NCBI GenBank assembly: GCA_041675005.1 | Contig: JBAYUQ010000005.1 | Location: 62,001-126,000 of the forward strand | DNA from: PGYR01 sp041675005 | GTDB lineage: Bacteria > Bacteroidota > Ignavibacteria > Kapaibacteriales > UBA2268 | DNA: 64,000 nt | Reading direction: 5' to 3' | In this document: piece after piece, positions 7,719 to 15,986 of the stretch | Layout: each line of letters opens with the position of its first letter | Position numbering within the stretch: the first letter of the stretch is position 1 | The notes under the pieces: model-generated | The model's database searches: none | What the model was told of the DNA's origin: nothing | Seen by the model: only the letters and a program-made list of their open reading frames with translations | Translations under genes and position numbers: made by a program

Positions 7719-9344
7719 CTATTGTGCATCAAATTCGATACCGAATAATTGAGGCAGTTTATATATGTGATCTTTGATTGGAGAGAACAGTTGATTGGTC
7801 GTAAATATTATCCCGCCAAACTTTCCATCATACATATTATATGCAAAGTCAACTCTGAATATACTATGCTCTCCTGATGTTTTTCTACTATGAAAACGTA
7901 ACCCCAAACCAACAGAACTGTAAAATTGCGATTCAGTAATTTTTTGTGATTGATCCCATACTGAACCAATATCATAAAATCCAGCTAACTCAAAATCGAA
8001 TAGCCATAAATCTAAACCCGTGAAATATCTAATTTCTGCATTTGCTAAAAGACGGTTATCTCCGGCAAATCTGTTAGCATTATATCCACGAAGTCCAAAA
8101 TCATTATCTAATATCAGTTGACGTAAAGCATTCCATCTCCAAGAAGTTTGTTGTCTGAAAGAACCGGCTAAAAGAAAATCATCCGATAATCTATGAAATC
8201 CAAGACCAAGAAATTCTTGATAAGTATATGAAGCTGTAGCTCCTTTGAAAGCACTACCAGCAGTTAGCTGACCGAATAAATAATTATTTCCATCATAATA
8301 ACTTTGTTCTCCCTGTCCACCTAGATAAAGTAAATTGTCACCATCAGATTCTATAGGAAATATCCTTCCAAGAACAACTCTTCCATACCCACCAACGACT
8401 ATGTCCTCTGTACGGAAGAGGTTAACACGTTCTACGGGGATGAACTTCTGTGATAATGAAGTAAATTGTATTAATATTTTACCACTATTATCGAATGCTT
8501 GTCTGGACTGTGGTATTCCTCTATCTGTTTGATTATATTCGACTAAGCCAGTAAAGAACAAACGGTTTTCTTTATTTATAGCTCTTGAAAAATATGTTCT
8601 TCCTACCCTTTCTTGAAAAGGTAACAGAATAGCAGTGTCTAGATTATTCAAATAAAGAAAATCTGATCCAAATGAGTTCTGTAACATCATACCATAAGAA
8701 AGTAAATCTTGTGTGTTTCTATATGGTTCAATGAAATTGATATTCTGATCTGTACGAAATCTATTTGCTTGTAGAGAAGCTAATAAACTGAAATCTGAGC
8801 GAAAGACTCGCGGCATTTCTAATGAAGTGAAACCTTGCCATTTAATATTGTTTTCATTTCGGTACAATCCCTCGAACTCTAATTTATTACCAGTTCCTAA
8901 AAGATTCTTTTCGGAAAGACGACCGCCATATTCGGATATACCGCCACCAGTACCATAAAGAATAGAAGGCGTTAGAGACCACCTATCTTTTGTAACGACA
9001 TATACGTCATAATAATCGAATCCTGTTGAGTCAAGTTCTATGCTAACCTCTGTGAAAAGGCCAGTCATTCTTAAATTTCTTTCCGTCTCTAATATTGTTT
9101 GTTCGGTTAAATCATCTTCTTTTCTGAATAATAACTCATCTTGTATAATATACGGCTTGGTAATGATGTGTAATGCGTTCATCACGTCTCTTATATACAA
9201 GGCATTAGACTCTGTAGAGTCAAAGACATTTCCATTTTCGATATATATATTACCGAATCGTGGTTGTGCTATAACACTATATCCCATTGTTACTATTAGA
9301 GTAACTATGGCTATAAAGAGTATTTTTATTTTGGTTATTACCAT
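7719..9344 (-). CDS. Omp85/BamA-like outer membrane protein
   Basis: A 541-residue protein with a signal peptide (about 1-26), a POTRA-like segment (about 28-115: LFRKEDDLTEQTILETERNLRMTGLF spans its helix) and a long region of alternating hydrophobic beta strands ending with a 16-stranded-barrel-type C-terminus (IFRVDFAYNMYDGKFGGIIF). It has one POTRA rather than the five of BamA, so it resembles the small-Omp85/surface-antigen branch; a role in assembly or secretion at the outer membrane is inferred. The start overlaps the purK stop by 7 bp. Confidence 0.8.
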   Translation of the reverse strand: MVITKIKILFIAIVTLIVTMGYSVIAQPRFGNIYIENGNVFDSTESNALYIRDVMNALHIITKPYIIQDELLFRKEDDLTEQTILETERNLRMTGLFTEVSIELDSTGFDYYDVYVVTKDRWSLTPSILYGTGGGISEYGGRLSEKNLLGTGNKLEFEGLYRNENNIKWQGFTSLEMPRVFRSDFSLLASLQANRFRTDQNINFIEPYRNTQDLLSYGMMLQNSFGSDFLYLNNLDTAILLPFQERVGRTYFSRAINKENRLFFTGLVEYNQTDRGIPQSRQAFDNSGKILIQFTSLSQKFIPVERVNLFRTEDIVVGGYGRVVLGRIFPIESDGDNLLYLGGQGEQSYYDGNNYLFGQLTAGSAFKGATASYTYQEFLGLGFHRLSDDFLLAGSFRQQTSWRWNALRQLILDNDFGLRGYNANRFAGDNRLLANAEIRYFTGLDLWLFDFELAGFYDIGSVWDQSQKITESQFYSSVGLGLRFHSRKTSGEHSIFRVDFAYNMYDGKFGGIIFTTNQLFSPIKDHIYKLPQLFGIEFDAQ

Positions 9345-10492
9345 TTGAAGTTATTTGCTGCGTCTTCTGCAATGCTAACCGCTTCTTCAACAGTTGCAGC
9401 TATTGCTGTTATGTGCCCCATTTTCCTTCCTACTCTTGACTCCGTTTTATCGTATAGATGTAGCTTCGCTTTCTTTGTAAGCATCTTGTCGGGATTGCGT
9501 GGAACTCCACTACCATCTCTCTCTCCTAGTAAGTTGATCATACAAGCTGCACCCATAACTAAATCTGTATTCCCCAAAGGAAGACCAGTGATTGCTCTTA
9601 TCGCATTTTCGTATTGAGAAGTATAACAACCCTCAATAGTATAATGCCCTGAATTATGTGGACGAGGAGCTATTTCATTAACAAGTACTTCCCCATCTGT
9701 GGTTAGGAATAATTCAATTCCGAAAACACCTACTCCGTTAATAGCTTCAACGCATTTTACTGCTGATTGTTTAGCTTTCTCTGTAATTTTATCATCTATT
9801 TGTGCTGGAGCAATTACTTTATGGCAAATATGATTTCTCTGTATAGTCTCTACACAAGGATACACGACAACTTCACCGTTTTTACTTCTGGCTACCATCA
9901 CAGCTAACTCTTTTGTGAATCGCACGAAAGATTCTGCCAGAATACCCGATTTATTATTTTTTGTTAAATTATTATATGCTCTTTCTATCTCACTTTCTTT
10001 GTCAACTGTTTCGTTTCCATAACCGTCATAACCATATTTACGAGACTTCAGTACAAATGGATAACCGAACCTAGCACCGAACTCTTTGCAATCTTCTATA
10101 TTATCCATCTTAGCATAATTAGCCAAATCTAGTCCTGCTTCGCGGAAAGTATTTTTCTGAGTGTATTTATCTTGGATAAGGTTTAATGTTTTTGAAGAAG
10201 GATAAACTGGCTTTAGTTGTTCTATATATTCCAATATTTCAGGATCGATGAATTCATTCTCTAAAGTGATAACATCTACATTACGGATGAATTCGTCTAG
10301 TCGCTCTCTATCACTTCCTTTTCCCGAAAAATCGAGTTTAGTCATAAATGAAGCAGGACTACCTGGTTTATCTTCGATTGTAGCGAATCGAAGCCCTAAT
10401 CTATAGGCATCATTAGCCAGCATTTTTGCTAGTTGTCCAGCACCTAAAACTCCAACTATTAGCGAGCCATTATCTATTTTTGATTGTAACAT
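9338..10492 (-). CDS. purK: N5-carboxyaminoimidazole ribonucleotide synthase
   Basis: A 384-residue ATP-grasp enzyme that carboxylates AIR with bicarbonate and ATP in purine synthesis. The N-terminal GVLGAGQLAKMLANDAYRLG (about 14-33), FVLKSRKYGYDGYGN and NEIAPRPHNSGHYTIEGC are diagnostic. Its partner PurE is not in the window; purC, which acts two steps later, is at 46 kb. It is probably the first gene of the long minus-strand run that continues to manC. It is divergent from the HNH gene across about 150 bp. Confidence 0.95.
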   Translation of the reverse strand: MLQSKIDNGSLIVGVLGAGQLAKMLANDAYRLGLRFATIEDKPGSPASFMTKLDFSGKGSDRERLDEFIRNVDVITLENEFIDPEILEYIEQLKPVYPSSKTLNLIQDKYTQKNTFREAGLDLANYAKMDNIEDCKEFGARFGYPFVLKSRKYGYDGYGNETVDKESEIERAYNNLTKNNKSGILAESFVRFTKELAVMVARSKNGEVVVYPCVETIQRNHICHKVIAPAQIDDKITEKAKQSAVKCVEAINGVGVFGIELFLTTDGEVLVNEIAPRPHNSGHYTIEGCYTSQYENAIRAITGLPLGNTDLVMGAACMINLLGERDGSGVPRNPDKMLTKKAKLHLYDKTESRVGRKMGHITAIAATVEEAVSIAEDAANNFKW

Positions 10493-10638
10493 TTGATAAC
10501 TTATTTTGTTTCTTGATTATAACTTGTTGTCAAAATTAAGATATTTTACTAACTTAGATAAATTTTAAAGTTATTTATATTCATTTATTAAACTTATGGT
10601 GAATTGTCTTCAGTCAAATTAGAACTATCTCAAATGAA

Positions 10639-11142
10639 ATTCTTAATGGTCGGGTACTAGTACTCAACCAAAGTTACGAACCTCTATCTATTTGCACCCC
10701 GAAAAGAGCTATTACCCTACTCTTTCTTTTCAAAGCAGAATTGATAGAAAAAGCTCACGACAAATTTATACGAACTGTGAATAAATCTTATGCACTTCCT
10801 AGCGTAATAAAGCTATGTGAGTATCAGCGAATACCATTCAGAGCAGTAGAGCTAAGTAAAAAGAATATATTGCGCAGAGACGGCGGTAAATGCCAATATT
10901 GCGGAACGACAAAAGGAATACTCACCATAGACCACATAGTACCCAAATCAAGAGGCGGAGAAGCAAGTTGGGAAAACCTAACAACTGCCTGCTTCAATTG
11001 CAATAACAAGAAGGGAAATAAGACACCAATTGAGGCCAAGATGCCACTACTATCATCCCCTCACAAGCCAAACTACGTGTTATATCTTAATCAGAAAATC
11101 GGTAAAATAGAAATTGAGTGGGAGCCGTTTCTTTTTAGTTGA
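10639..11142 (+). CDS. HNH endonuclease-family protein, non-canonical start
   Basis: About 167 residues. The C-terminal half is a zinc-type HNH module: CQYCG, TIDHIVPKSRGGEASWENL, CFNCNNKKGNKTP. The N-terminal half VLVLNQSYEPLSICTPKRAI is the conserved lead-in of a stand-alone HNH family found across Bacteroidota, usually starting near an MNGRVL-like sequence. Here the frame reads I-L-N-G-R-V from 10639 with no ATG, GTG, TTG or CTG between the in-frame stop at 10600 and TTG 10741. A start at 10741 would cut off the conserved half, so an ATT start is proposed. DNA target and role are unknown. Confidence 0.75.
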   Translation: MLNGRVLVLNQSYEPLSICTPKRAITLLFLFKAELIEKAHDKFIRTVNKSYALPSVIKLCEYQRIPFRAVELSKKNILRRDGGKCQYCGTTKGILTIDHIVPKSRGGEASWENLTTACFNCNNKKGNKTPIEAKMPLLSSPHKPNYVLYLNQKIGKIEIEWEPFLFS

Positions 11143-11147
11143 ACCCA

Positions 11148-11206
11148 AAGAAGTCATTGCGATGACCGAAGGGAAGAGGTAATCTCTACTATCAAATCAC
11201 AGATTA
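11148..11206. repeat. Degraded palindromic repeat C
   Basis: GTCATTGCGATGACCGAAGG...GGTAATCTC...CAGATTATTGC matches the layout of island B with the centre shortened. It overlaps the stop of the small membrane ORF at 11204. Confidence 0.45.
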
Positions 11207-11350
11207 TTGCTTTTTCTCTTCTCGGTCTTGCTTTCTGAATATAAATAAGTAATAAATGGTTTGAATAGCAAAAATAATAGCTATCTGCCATATAGTCCAC
11301 TCTGCTACGAAGTACAACAATAGTATAGCCGGAATAGAAACAAGCGTCAT
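11204..11350 (-). CDS. Small membrane protein (48 aa)
   Basis: ATG at 11350; a TTG at 11380 would add 10 residues and overlap the upstream gene. The product starts MTLVSIPAILLLYFVAEW, has one or two hydrophobic helices and ends in a charged tail (RKQDREEKKQ). It follows two other small same-strand genes (11367-11981) with tight or overlapping spacing, which supports it being real. The charged C-terminal tail after a membrane helix resembles that of the 64-residue protein at 11787. Function unknown. Confidence 0.5.
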   Translation of the reverse strand: MTLVSIPAILLLYFVAEWTIWQIAIIFAIQTIYYLFIFRKQDREEKKQ

Positions 11351-11366
11351 GAATAGAATTGATTTT

Positions 11367-11786
11367 CTATTTGGTTTCAACTAAATATCCCTCTGTTATT
11401 GCCCAATCTCTATAAAATTCTATAATCGTTGTATCAACGTCTCTCATATCTATCCTTTTATTTGGTTCAAGTCCTGATATTTTTCTCATTGCATTCATCT
11501 TTATAGAATATAAACTCATTGTATAAAACTGGAAATTGCTTATTATATGTGGGTCACCGGGATTATTAAATAGTGTCTTTATATACTTCGTTTGTTTTTC
11601 TTCACCAATCTTATAGTAAGCTAGTGCGTGTGAATTAGGGTTACTACTGGCTAATAGTTCTGCTATCGGAGGATCAGCAATAAAAAAATATGAATAAGAA
11701 AATGAGGTTATATCAGGATACGCCATTGCAAAAGCTACAGTCACTAAAACGAAGAATATTGATATTGTTATTAGTTTTCGTTTCAT
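11367..11786 (-). CDS. Hypothetical single-pass/exported protein (139 aa)
   Basis: N-terminal hydrophobic segment (about 5-22) that may be a signal anchor or signal peptide, followed by a soluble, mostly helical domain with no cysteine. I do not recognise a family. It begins directly after the stop of the 64-residue membrane protein gene (no gap) and is followed by another small membrane ORF, so it belongs to a tight cluster led by the HD-domain gene at 13178. Confidence 0.7.
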   Translation of the reverse strand: MKRKLITISIFFVLVTVAFAMAYPDITSFSYSYFFIADPPIAELLASSNPNSHALAYYKIGEEKQTKYIKTLFNNPGDPHIISNFQFYTMSLYSIKMNAMRKISGLEPNKRIDMRDVDTTIIEFYRDWAITEGYLVETK

Positions 11787-11981
11787 TTATTTTTCACTCT
11801 CATCATCCGACTCAGCCAATATCTTTTCCTTTCGTTTGTACGACCTATACAGCAGGTACATATATAGTATAGTTATACCCAGTGACATATACCAACCCAG
11901 ATTCACAAAATAGAAAAAGAAGAAAAAGCTGCCTATAGCTAGTAGTACGAACATCCCAATATTTTTTATTTTCGGATCCAT
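11787..11981 (-). CDS. Small two-helix membrane protein (64 aa)
   Basis: Two predicted transmembrane helices (about 9-27 with a run of Phe, and 30-46) and a charged C-terminal tail rich in Lys/Glu/Asp. No family recognised. It begins immediately after the HD-domain gene's stop codon (0-bp gap) and is itself followed without a gap by the next gene, so the three are almost certainly co-transcribed. Confidence 0.7.
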   Translation of the reverse strand: MDPKIKNIGMFVLLAIGSFFFFFYFVNLGWYMSLGITILYMYLLYRSYKRKEKILAESDDESEK

Positions 11982-13178
11982 TTATTTCTCGTTGTACTCA
12001 TCGAAAAGCTTATAGACAGGTACACCAGCTATTGTTTTGTTAGCATACTTACGGGTGATTCCGCTCGCTGCTTCTTCTAATTCCTTAGAACGGATGCCAT
12101 AGTCTATTGAGTTACGTGCCTCTAAGAATGCGGCGAAATCGTCAGCCACTTTCAGCAAAGTACCATCGTAAGGATTGAACTCATTGCTGTTGTACTTTTG
12201 GTTAATCTCGTCTTGCTCTACTATCTCGCCATTGTGGATCTTAGCCGCAAACTCATCGCGAGTGAAAAACTTCATCTCGTCTATCCATTGAGCTTCTATT
12301 TGTGGGAATATCTCTTGGTCAGCGAGCATTTCTTCTATACGCTTTATCTCTTCTTGCATACCCGGTACTGAGCGTTTCACAGGTTTTATTATGTCTCTAG
12401 TTACTACTTCTGGTAAATCGTGGAATATTCCACCCCAGAAATTGTTGTATATGCGTTTGTCTGCAACATTCGGAATAGCTTTGGTCAAGAAGTATGAAAG
12501 GCAAGCCACGAGCATAGTATGCCCCAAAACAGAGGTGTTGGGTATGCGCGGCAGATGTCCCCAACGCACTTGGTAACGGAGTTCACCTGTTAATTCTACG
12601 AAATTCTTTATTTTCTGCTTGTTCAGTATATTCTGAATACCGACTAAATCACTATATTTCTCTACTTCGTTGACTAATTCTTTATGAATATGGTCTATCT
12701 TATATCCCTCAGGATTCGCATGGCGAACTATCAGGAACTCATAGTAAGTGGAGTATATATGTGCCGCGTCTAGTATTCGCTGGCTATAAGGATGTATATA
12801 ATCATCTTCAGTCATATAGCGGTAGAACTCTTCTTTTATCTCATCATTGCTGAATTTGCCCTCAACTTCTTTATATATCATAAAGTTGAGTTTTTTCACC
12901 AACGCTTTATTTTTGCTAATCTCTTTGAAGACGGGTGATTGTATATCGCTAATCACGTTACGTCTGATAAGCTCGTATATACCGCCCTTTATTATATCGT
13001 TCCACACGAATTCTTTGCCCGCTTCTTCCTCGTATTTGGCGAAGCAATAGGCAATCATCATCTTGTGCGAATGCTTATCTATCTGGATTAGGTCTATTGG
13101 TCTTAGTTTGTCGTTCCATCTTACTATGGAAAATCCTTTGAAAAGTAAGTCTATGAGAGATTTTTTTATCATTTTCAA
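11982..13178 (-). CDS. HD-domain phosphohydrolase (398 aa)
   Basis: Metal-dependent HD-superfamily hydrolase. The first His is in LGHTMLVACLSYFL (about residue 219), the HD pair in GIFHDLPEVVTRDI (about 254), and the distal Asp probably in LLKVADDFAAFLEA (about 357). The arrangement resembles YfbR-like nucleotidases/HD_3 proteins, but with a 200-residue N-terminal extension that includes its own helical segment (MMIAYCFAKYEEEAG). Substrate unknown; nucleotide monophosphates are an inference from the family. Followed without a gap by two or three small membrane-protein genes. Confidence 0.8.
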   Translation of the reverse strand: MKMIKKSLIDLLFKGFSIVRWNDKLRPIDLIQIDKHSHKMMIAYCFAKYEEEAGKEFVWNDIIKGGIYELIRRNVISDIQSPVFKEISKNKALVKKLNFMIYKEVEGKFSNDEIKEEFYRYMTEDDYIHPYSQRILDAAHIYSTYYEFLIVRHANPEGYKIDHIHKELVNEVEKYSDLVGIQNILNKQKIKNFVELTGELRYQVRWGHLPRIPNTSVLGHTMLVACLSYFLTKAIPNVADKRIYNNFWGGIFHDLPEVVTRDIIKPVKRSVPGMQEEIKRIEEMLADQEIFPQIEAQWIDEMKFFTRDEFAAKIHNGEIVEQDEINQKYNSNEFNPYDGTLLKVADDFAAFLEARNSIDYGIRSKELEEAASGITRKYANKTIAGVPVYKLFDEYNEK

Positions 13179-13274
13179 TCTGGGTAGTTATTATTATAGG
13201 TAAGTTAAACATCTATGAGTAAATCTTCAAACAAGTAAAGCAATTAATTGGGTAAAGGTTAGCAGAAATTGTCA

Positions 13275-13946
13275 CTATTTCTTTCCTAATTGCTCAACGA
13301 ATACATTCTCACAAAATTTCTTAGAAACTGAGAGCTGTCTATCATTGAACTCGATAAGTGAAGACTCGTCGAACTCGCGTTTTTCGATTACTTTGATCTT
13401 ACTGCTTAGTTCTAAACCGATTTTCGTTACATATTTCAGAAATTCTACAGAGCTATCTTTGACTGCAACAATCCTACAAATCGAACCTTCTTCCATTTCG
13501 TTTAGTGTCATTTTTGGTTTATCAGTGTATTCGCCTTCTTTGTTGGGAATAATAGCACCATGTGGGTCAGTACTTGGGAAACCCAAAAACCTATCTAATT
13601 CCGCAATTAATTTGTCAGATTCTATATGTTCTAACTGCTCGGCAACATCGTGCACTTCGTCCCAACCAAAATTCATACACTTATAAAGGAAAGTTTCCCA
13701 AAGTCTATGTTTACGAATGAGTTGCAAAGCAACGCTATTGCCTTCATCTGTCAACTCTAGCTTTCCATATTTTTTATAAGAGACTAGTCCTTTTACTTTT
13801 AACTTCTTGAGCATACCATTCACAGACGCAGGAGAAAACCCCAAATGCTCTGCTAATTGGTTAGTCCCCGCCTTGTCACCATCACGTTCTATAGTCAAGT
13901 TGAATAGTGCCTTTAAGTAGTCTTCTTCGTTCTTTGTTAGTTTCAT
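13275..13946 (-). CDS. DtxR/MntR-family metal-dependent repressor
   Basis: A 223-residue regulator with an N-terminal winged helix (1-62; YLKALFNL, GTNQLAEHLGFSPASVNGML), the metal-binding dimerisation helices (RKHRLWETFL, HDVAEQLEHIES, about 78-112) with His/Glu/Cys ligands, GFPSTDPHGAIIP, and a C-terminal FeoA/SH3-like domain (about 143-223). The family represses manganese or iron uptake genes when the metal is bound. No transporter gene is adjacent; the ferric binding protein at 62 kb is a possible but unproven target. Confidence 0.9.
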   Translation of the reverse strand: MKLTKNEEDYLKALFNLTIERDGDKAGTNQLAEHLGFSPASVNGMLKKLKVKGLVSYKKYGKLELTDEGNSVALQLIRKHRLWETFLYKCMNFGWDEVHDVAEQLEHIESDKLIAELDRFLGFPSTDPHGAIIPNKEGEYTDKPKMTLNEMEEGSICRIVAVKDSSVEFLKYVTKIGLELSSKIKVIEKREFDESSLIEFNDRQLSVSKKFCENVFVEQLGKK

Positions 13947-14085
13947 AGTATTACAGAATTATGCTTATATCAATCTCAAATTAAAATAAATGCAGTTGTA
14001 TTAAAAATAAATTTGGTAATTAATGAAAGAATTCCCAATTTTGTGCCTATCTTTTTTACAGAAGATGGAAATATAATTACCCGTT

Positions 14086-14160
14086 CGGGGTGTGGCGCAG
14101 TCCGGTTAGCGCACTTGGTTTGGGACCAAGGGGCCGCAGGTTCAAATCCTGCCACCCCGA
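14086..14160 (+). tRNA. tRNA-Pro (anticodon TGG)
   Basis: Full cloverleaf: acceptor CGGGGTG pairs with CACCCCG, D arm GCGC/GCGC, anticodon stem CTTGG/CCAAG with loop TTTGGGA (anticodon TGG), and T arm GCAGG TTCAAAT CCTGC. The discriminator is A at 14160. CCA is not encoded (CGA follows). Confidence 0.96.
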
Positions 14161-14168
14161 CGAACGAA

Positions 14169-14204
14169 AGAAGCTCTACTCTAATCCGGTAGAGCTTTTT
14201 TTAT
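14169..14204 (+). terminator. Terminator after tRNA-Pro
   Basis: AGCTCTAC and GTAGAGCT form a perfect 8-bp stem around CTAATCCG, followed by TTTTTTT. A close sequence relative (AGAAGCTCTACTCTAA...GGTAGAGC) lies at 15951-15977, on the other side of the ABC transporter genes. Confidence 0.85.
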
Positions 14205-14209
14205 ACTAT

Positions 14210-14332
14210 GTAGAGACGTATTGCATACGTCTCTTTAACCCCCAAACCCTTTGTAACCAAGTCACTCTGAGGGAGCAAAGCGACCGAAGAGTCCAGGTGA
14301 ACTCCGTAGGAGTTCAATATCAGCAGCGATGA
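14210..14332. repeat. Mosaic palindromic repeat island D
   Basis: Contains AGACGTATTGCATACGTCT (14214-14232), which is an apparent empty form of the longer module at 35.5 and 43.2 kb. It also has GACCGAAGAGTCC next to a CTCTGAGGGAGC piece, and the perfect palindrome GAACTCCGTAGGAGTTC followed by AATAT. No credible gene. Confidence 0.65.
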
Positions 14333-14335
14333 TTA

Positions 14336-15112
14336 CTAATTCCTATTCATTCCCCTAAGAAATATTAAATAACTCAAGACCAAAATTGAAGTAATACAGA
14401 CACCAAGAATTATAACGAAATCTAATATGCTAAATATAAAGAATGGTGATATTATTGGTTTAATAAAAGTCACAGGTAGATTAATTGGGGAGTATTTTAA
14501 AATATCATATGAGGACATGTATAAAAAATTCCCTGTTAAACAAGCAGTAAAAGGAATTATTAAGGATAGAAAAATATTATTTGTAAAACTCTGAATAAGT
14601 GCGATTAACTGCAAATAAGGAAGCACTAGTAAAGGAAATAATAGCATATAGAATATCAGGTTGTCTAAGACACTTACTTCAAGATTCAGGGCTAGTCCTG
14701 CGAACAAATGTAGATATAAAACCAGCAATGCAGTCATAAGAAGAATTATAAAAGTACCGATTAAGGTGTAAAATAGAGATACTAGAATTTTTGAAAATAC
14801 AATGACATAATCTAGTGTTAATGAATTGGTATTGATAGAATTCGCCTCATTATTACCTGTATTTATTGTATGCATTATACTTGGTATCATTAGAGGTAAA
14901 AATAGAAAAATAAACATCCCACAACTTGCGATTATCTGTTTAATTGTAGTCTTCTGTGAAAAGAAATCAACTGAATTATTATCCATTTGAGTGTAATTTG
15001 AGATTATTAAACTTACAATAGGAAAAAACAATAGAATTAAGTAAATTTTATATTTCTCAACTTTCACAAATTCTGCATCAATAGCATTTCTATATGATTC
15101 TTCAATTCTCAT
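14336..15112 (-). CDS. ABC transporter permease (ABC-2 type)
   Basis: A 258-residue integral membrane protein with about six hydrophobic helices (near 25-42, 87-107, 120-140, 148-170, 180-200, 228-250) and a short cytoplasmic N-terminus. It overlaps the ATPase gene by 4 bp, so it is the membrane partner of that ATPase. The layout resembles the compact exporters seen in bacteriocin self-immunity and antibiotic resistance loci, but no precursor peptide or modification enzyme is nearby. The substrate is unknown. The gene looks more AT-rich than its neighbours. Confidence 0.8.
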   Translation of the reverse strand: MRIEESYRNAIDAEFVKVEKYKIYLILLFFPIVSLIISNYTQMDNNSVDFFSQKTTIKQIIASCGMFIFLFLPLMIPSIMHTINTGNNEANSINTNSLTLDYVIVFSKILVSLFYTLIGTFIILLMTALLVLYLHLFAGLALNLEVSVLDNLIFYMLLFPLLVLPYLQLIALIQSFTNNIFLSLIIPFTACLTGNFLYMSSYDILKYSPINLPVTFIKPIISPFFIFSILDFVIILGVCITSILVLSYLIFLRGMNRN

Positions 15113-15807
15113 AAGTACATCGCAAGTATTCGTTTTTCTATATCGTCAATATCCCCTGTGTTTTCGACAACTTCTATTAACTTACCATTATTAATAAAAA
15201 CGAAATAGTCGGAAATAGTACTCATTTCCCTGATATTATGACTCGATAAGATTATAGTAGATTTATTTTCGTTCTTAAGTCTAATTAAGAACTCTCTGAA
15301 TTTAATTGCTATTTTCGGGTCAAGGTTTGAGAATGGCTCGTCCAAAAGAAGCAACTTAGAATCCACTAAGTAGATTATGGCAAGGAGTATTCTCTGCTTC
15401 ATACCTGAAGAGAATTTCCCGAATTTAGTTTTGTGGTCTCTTAGTTCAGCGAAATCTAGTGCCTCTTCAATTCCATGCTCAGGCAAATTTCTGTATTTAC
15501 ATAGGATTCGTAGATTATCAGAAGCACTAAGATGAGAGTAGAACGAAGGTTCATTTATAAATGCTAATAAGTTCTCTTTGATAGCAAAATAGTCATTTTC
15601 ATAATCCATCCCTTCAATCAATACACTACCCTTAATTGGAGATTCCACTCCAGAAATCAACTTTAACAAAGTGGATTTACCTACTCCGTTTTCACCAAGT
15701 AAGCAGTATATCTTTTCACTTTCAATCTTCAGAGAAAAGTCTTCGATTAGACTATTTTTCTTGCTGTATGAAAAACTTATATTATCTAAATTTACAATTA
15801 TACTCAT
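15109..15807 (-). CDS. ABC transporter ATP-binding protein
   Basis: A 232-residue single-domain ATPase: Walker A GENGVGKSTLLK (about 38-49), signature FSSGMKQRILLAI (about 132), Walker B KLLLLDEPFSNLDP (about 150-163) and H-loop SSHN. The signature starts FSSGM rather than LSGGQ, as in many ABC-2 type exporters. It pairs with the permease directly downstream (4-bp overlap). The two genes form an isolated operon with no regulator beside them. Confidence 0.93.
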   Translation of the reverse strand: MSIIVNLDNISFSYSKKNSLIEDFSLKIESEKIYCLLGENGVGKSTLLKLISGVESPIKGSVLIEGMDYENDYFAIKENLLAFINEPSFYSHLSASDNLRILCKYRNLPEHGIEEALDFAELRDHKTKFGKFSSGMKQRILLAIIYLVDSKLLLLDEPFSNLDPKIAIKFREFLIRLKNENKSTIILSSHNIREMSTISDYFVFINNGKLIEVVENTGDIDDIEKRILAMYL

Positions 15808-15889
15808 CTATTTGATAGCACCCTATTCCAAATATCTTTGATCCTTTTTTTAAAAATAGTCAATTTATATTCTACGGCTTCTAAATTTT

Positions 15890-15898
15890 TATACACAA
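15890..15898 (+). other. Isolated DnaA-box-like 9-mer
   Basis: TTATACACA fits TTATNCACA. It stands alone in a non-coding gap; no cluster or AT-rich unwinding element is apparent, so an origin is not claimed. Confidence 0.25.
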
Positions 15899-15944
15899 AT
15901 ACAATCTATGCCTAGTATTATGTTTTCCGCTTCAGCCCCTACGT

Positions 15945-15978
15945 ACAAAAGAAGCTCTACTCTAAATAAGGTAGAGCG
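15945..15978 (-). terminator. Terminator-like hairpin after the NFACT gene
   Basis: On the minus strand GCTCTAC...GTAGAGC forms a 7-bp stem followed by TTCTTTTG. It begins 9 bp past the NFACT stop. It is a sequence relative of the post-tRNA terminator at 14169-14204, so the two also form a direct repeat around the ABC genes. Confidence 0.6.
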
Positions 15979-15986
15979 TTAAATCT

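Noticed and set aside
5800..7720. A replication origin beside the parS sites
   Set aside because: No DnaA-box cluster or AT-rich unwinding region here; the only DnaA-box-like 9-mers noted (10776-10784 in the HNH gene, 15890-15898) are isolated.
7222..7752. A 176-codon frame antisense to mnmG
   Set aside because: Composition mirrors the mnmG codons, there is no recognisable domain, and mnmG is a full-length conserved gene.
10639..11142. The HNH gene as part of a restriction, intron or phage system
   Set aside because: No methyltransferase, intron structure or phage gene is adjacent; it looks like a stand-alone chromosomal HNH family.
14090..14332. An 80-codon open frame running through tRNA-Pro and repeat island D
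   Set aside because: It starts inside the tRNA and is made of structured RNA and repeat sequence; no protein family or ribosome-binding site.
14336..15807. A bacteriocin biosynthesis and immunity cluster
   Set aside because: Only an ATPase and a permease are present; no precursor peptide, modification enzyme or peptidase is visible on either side.
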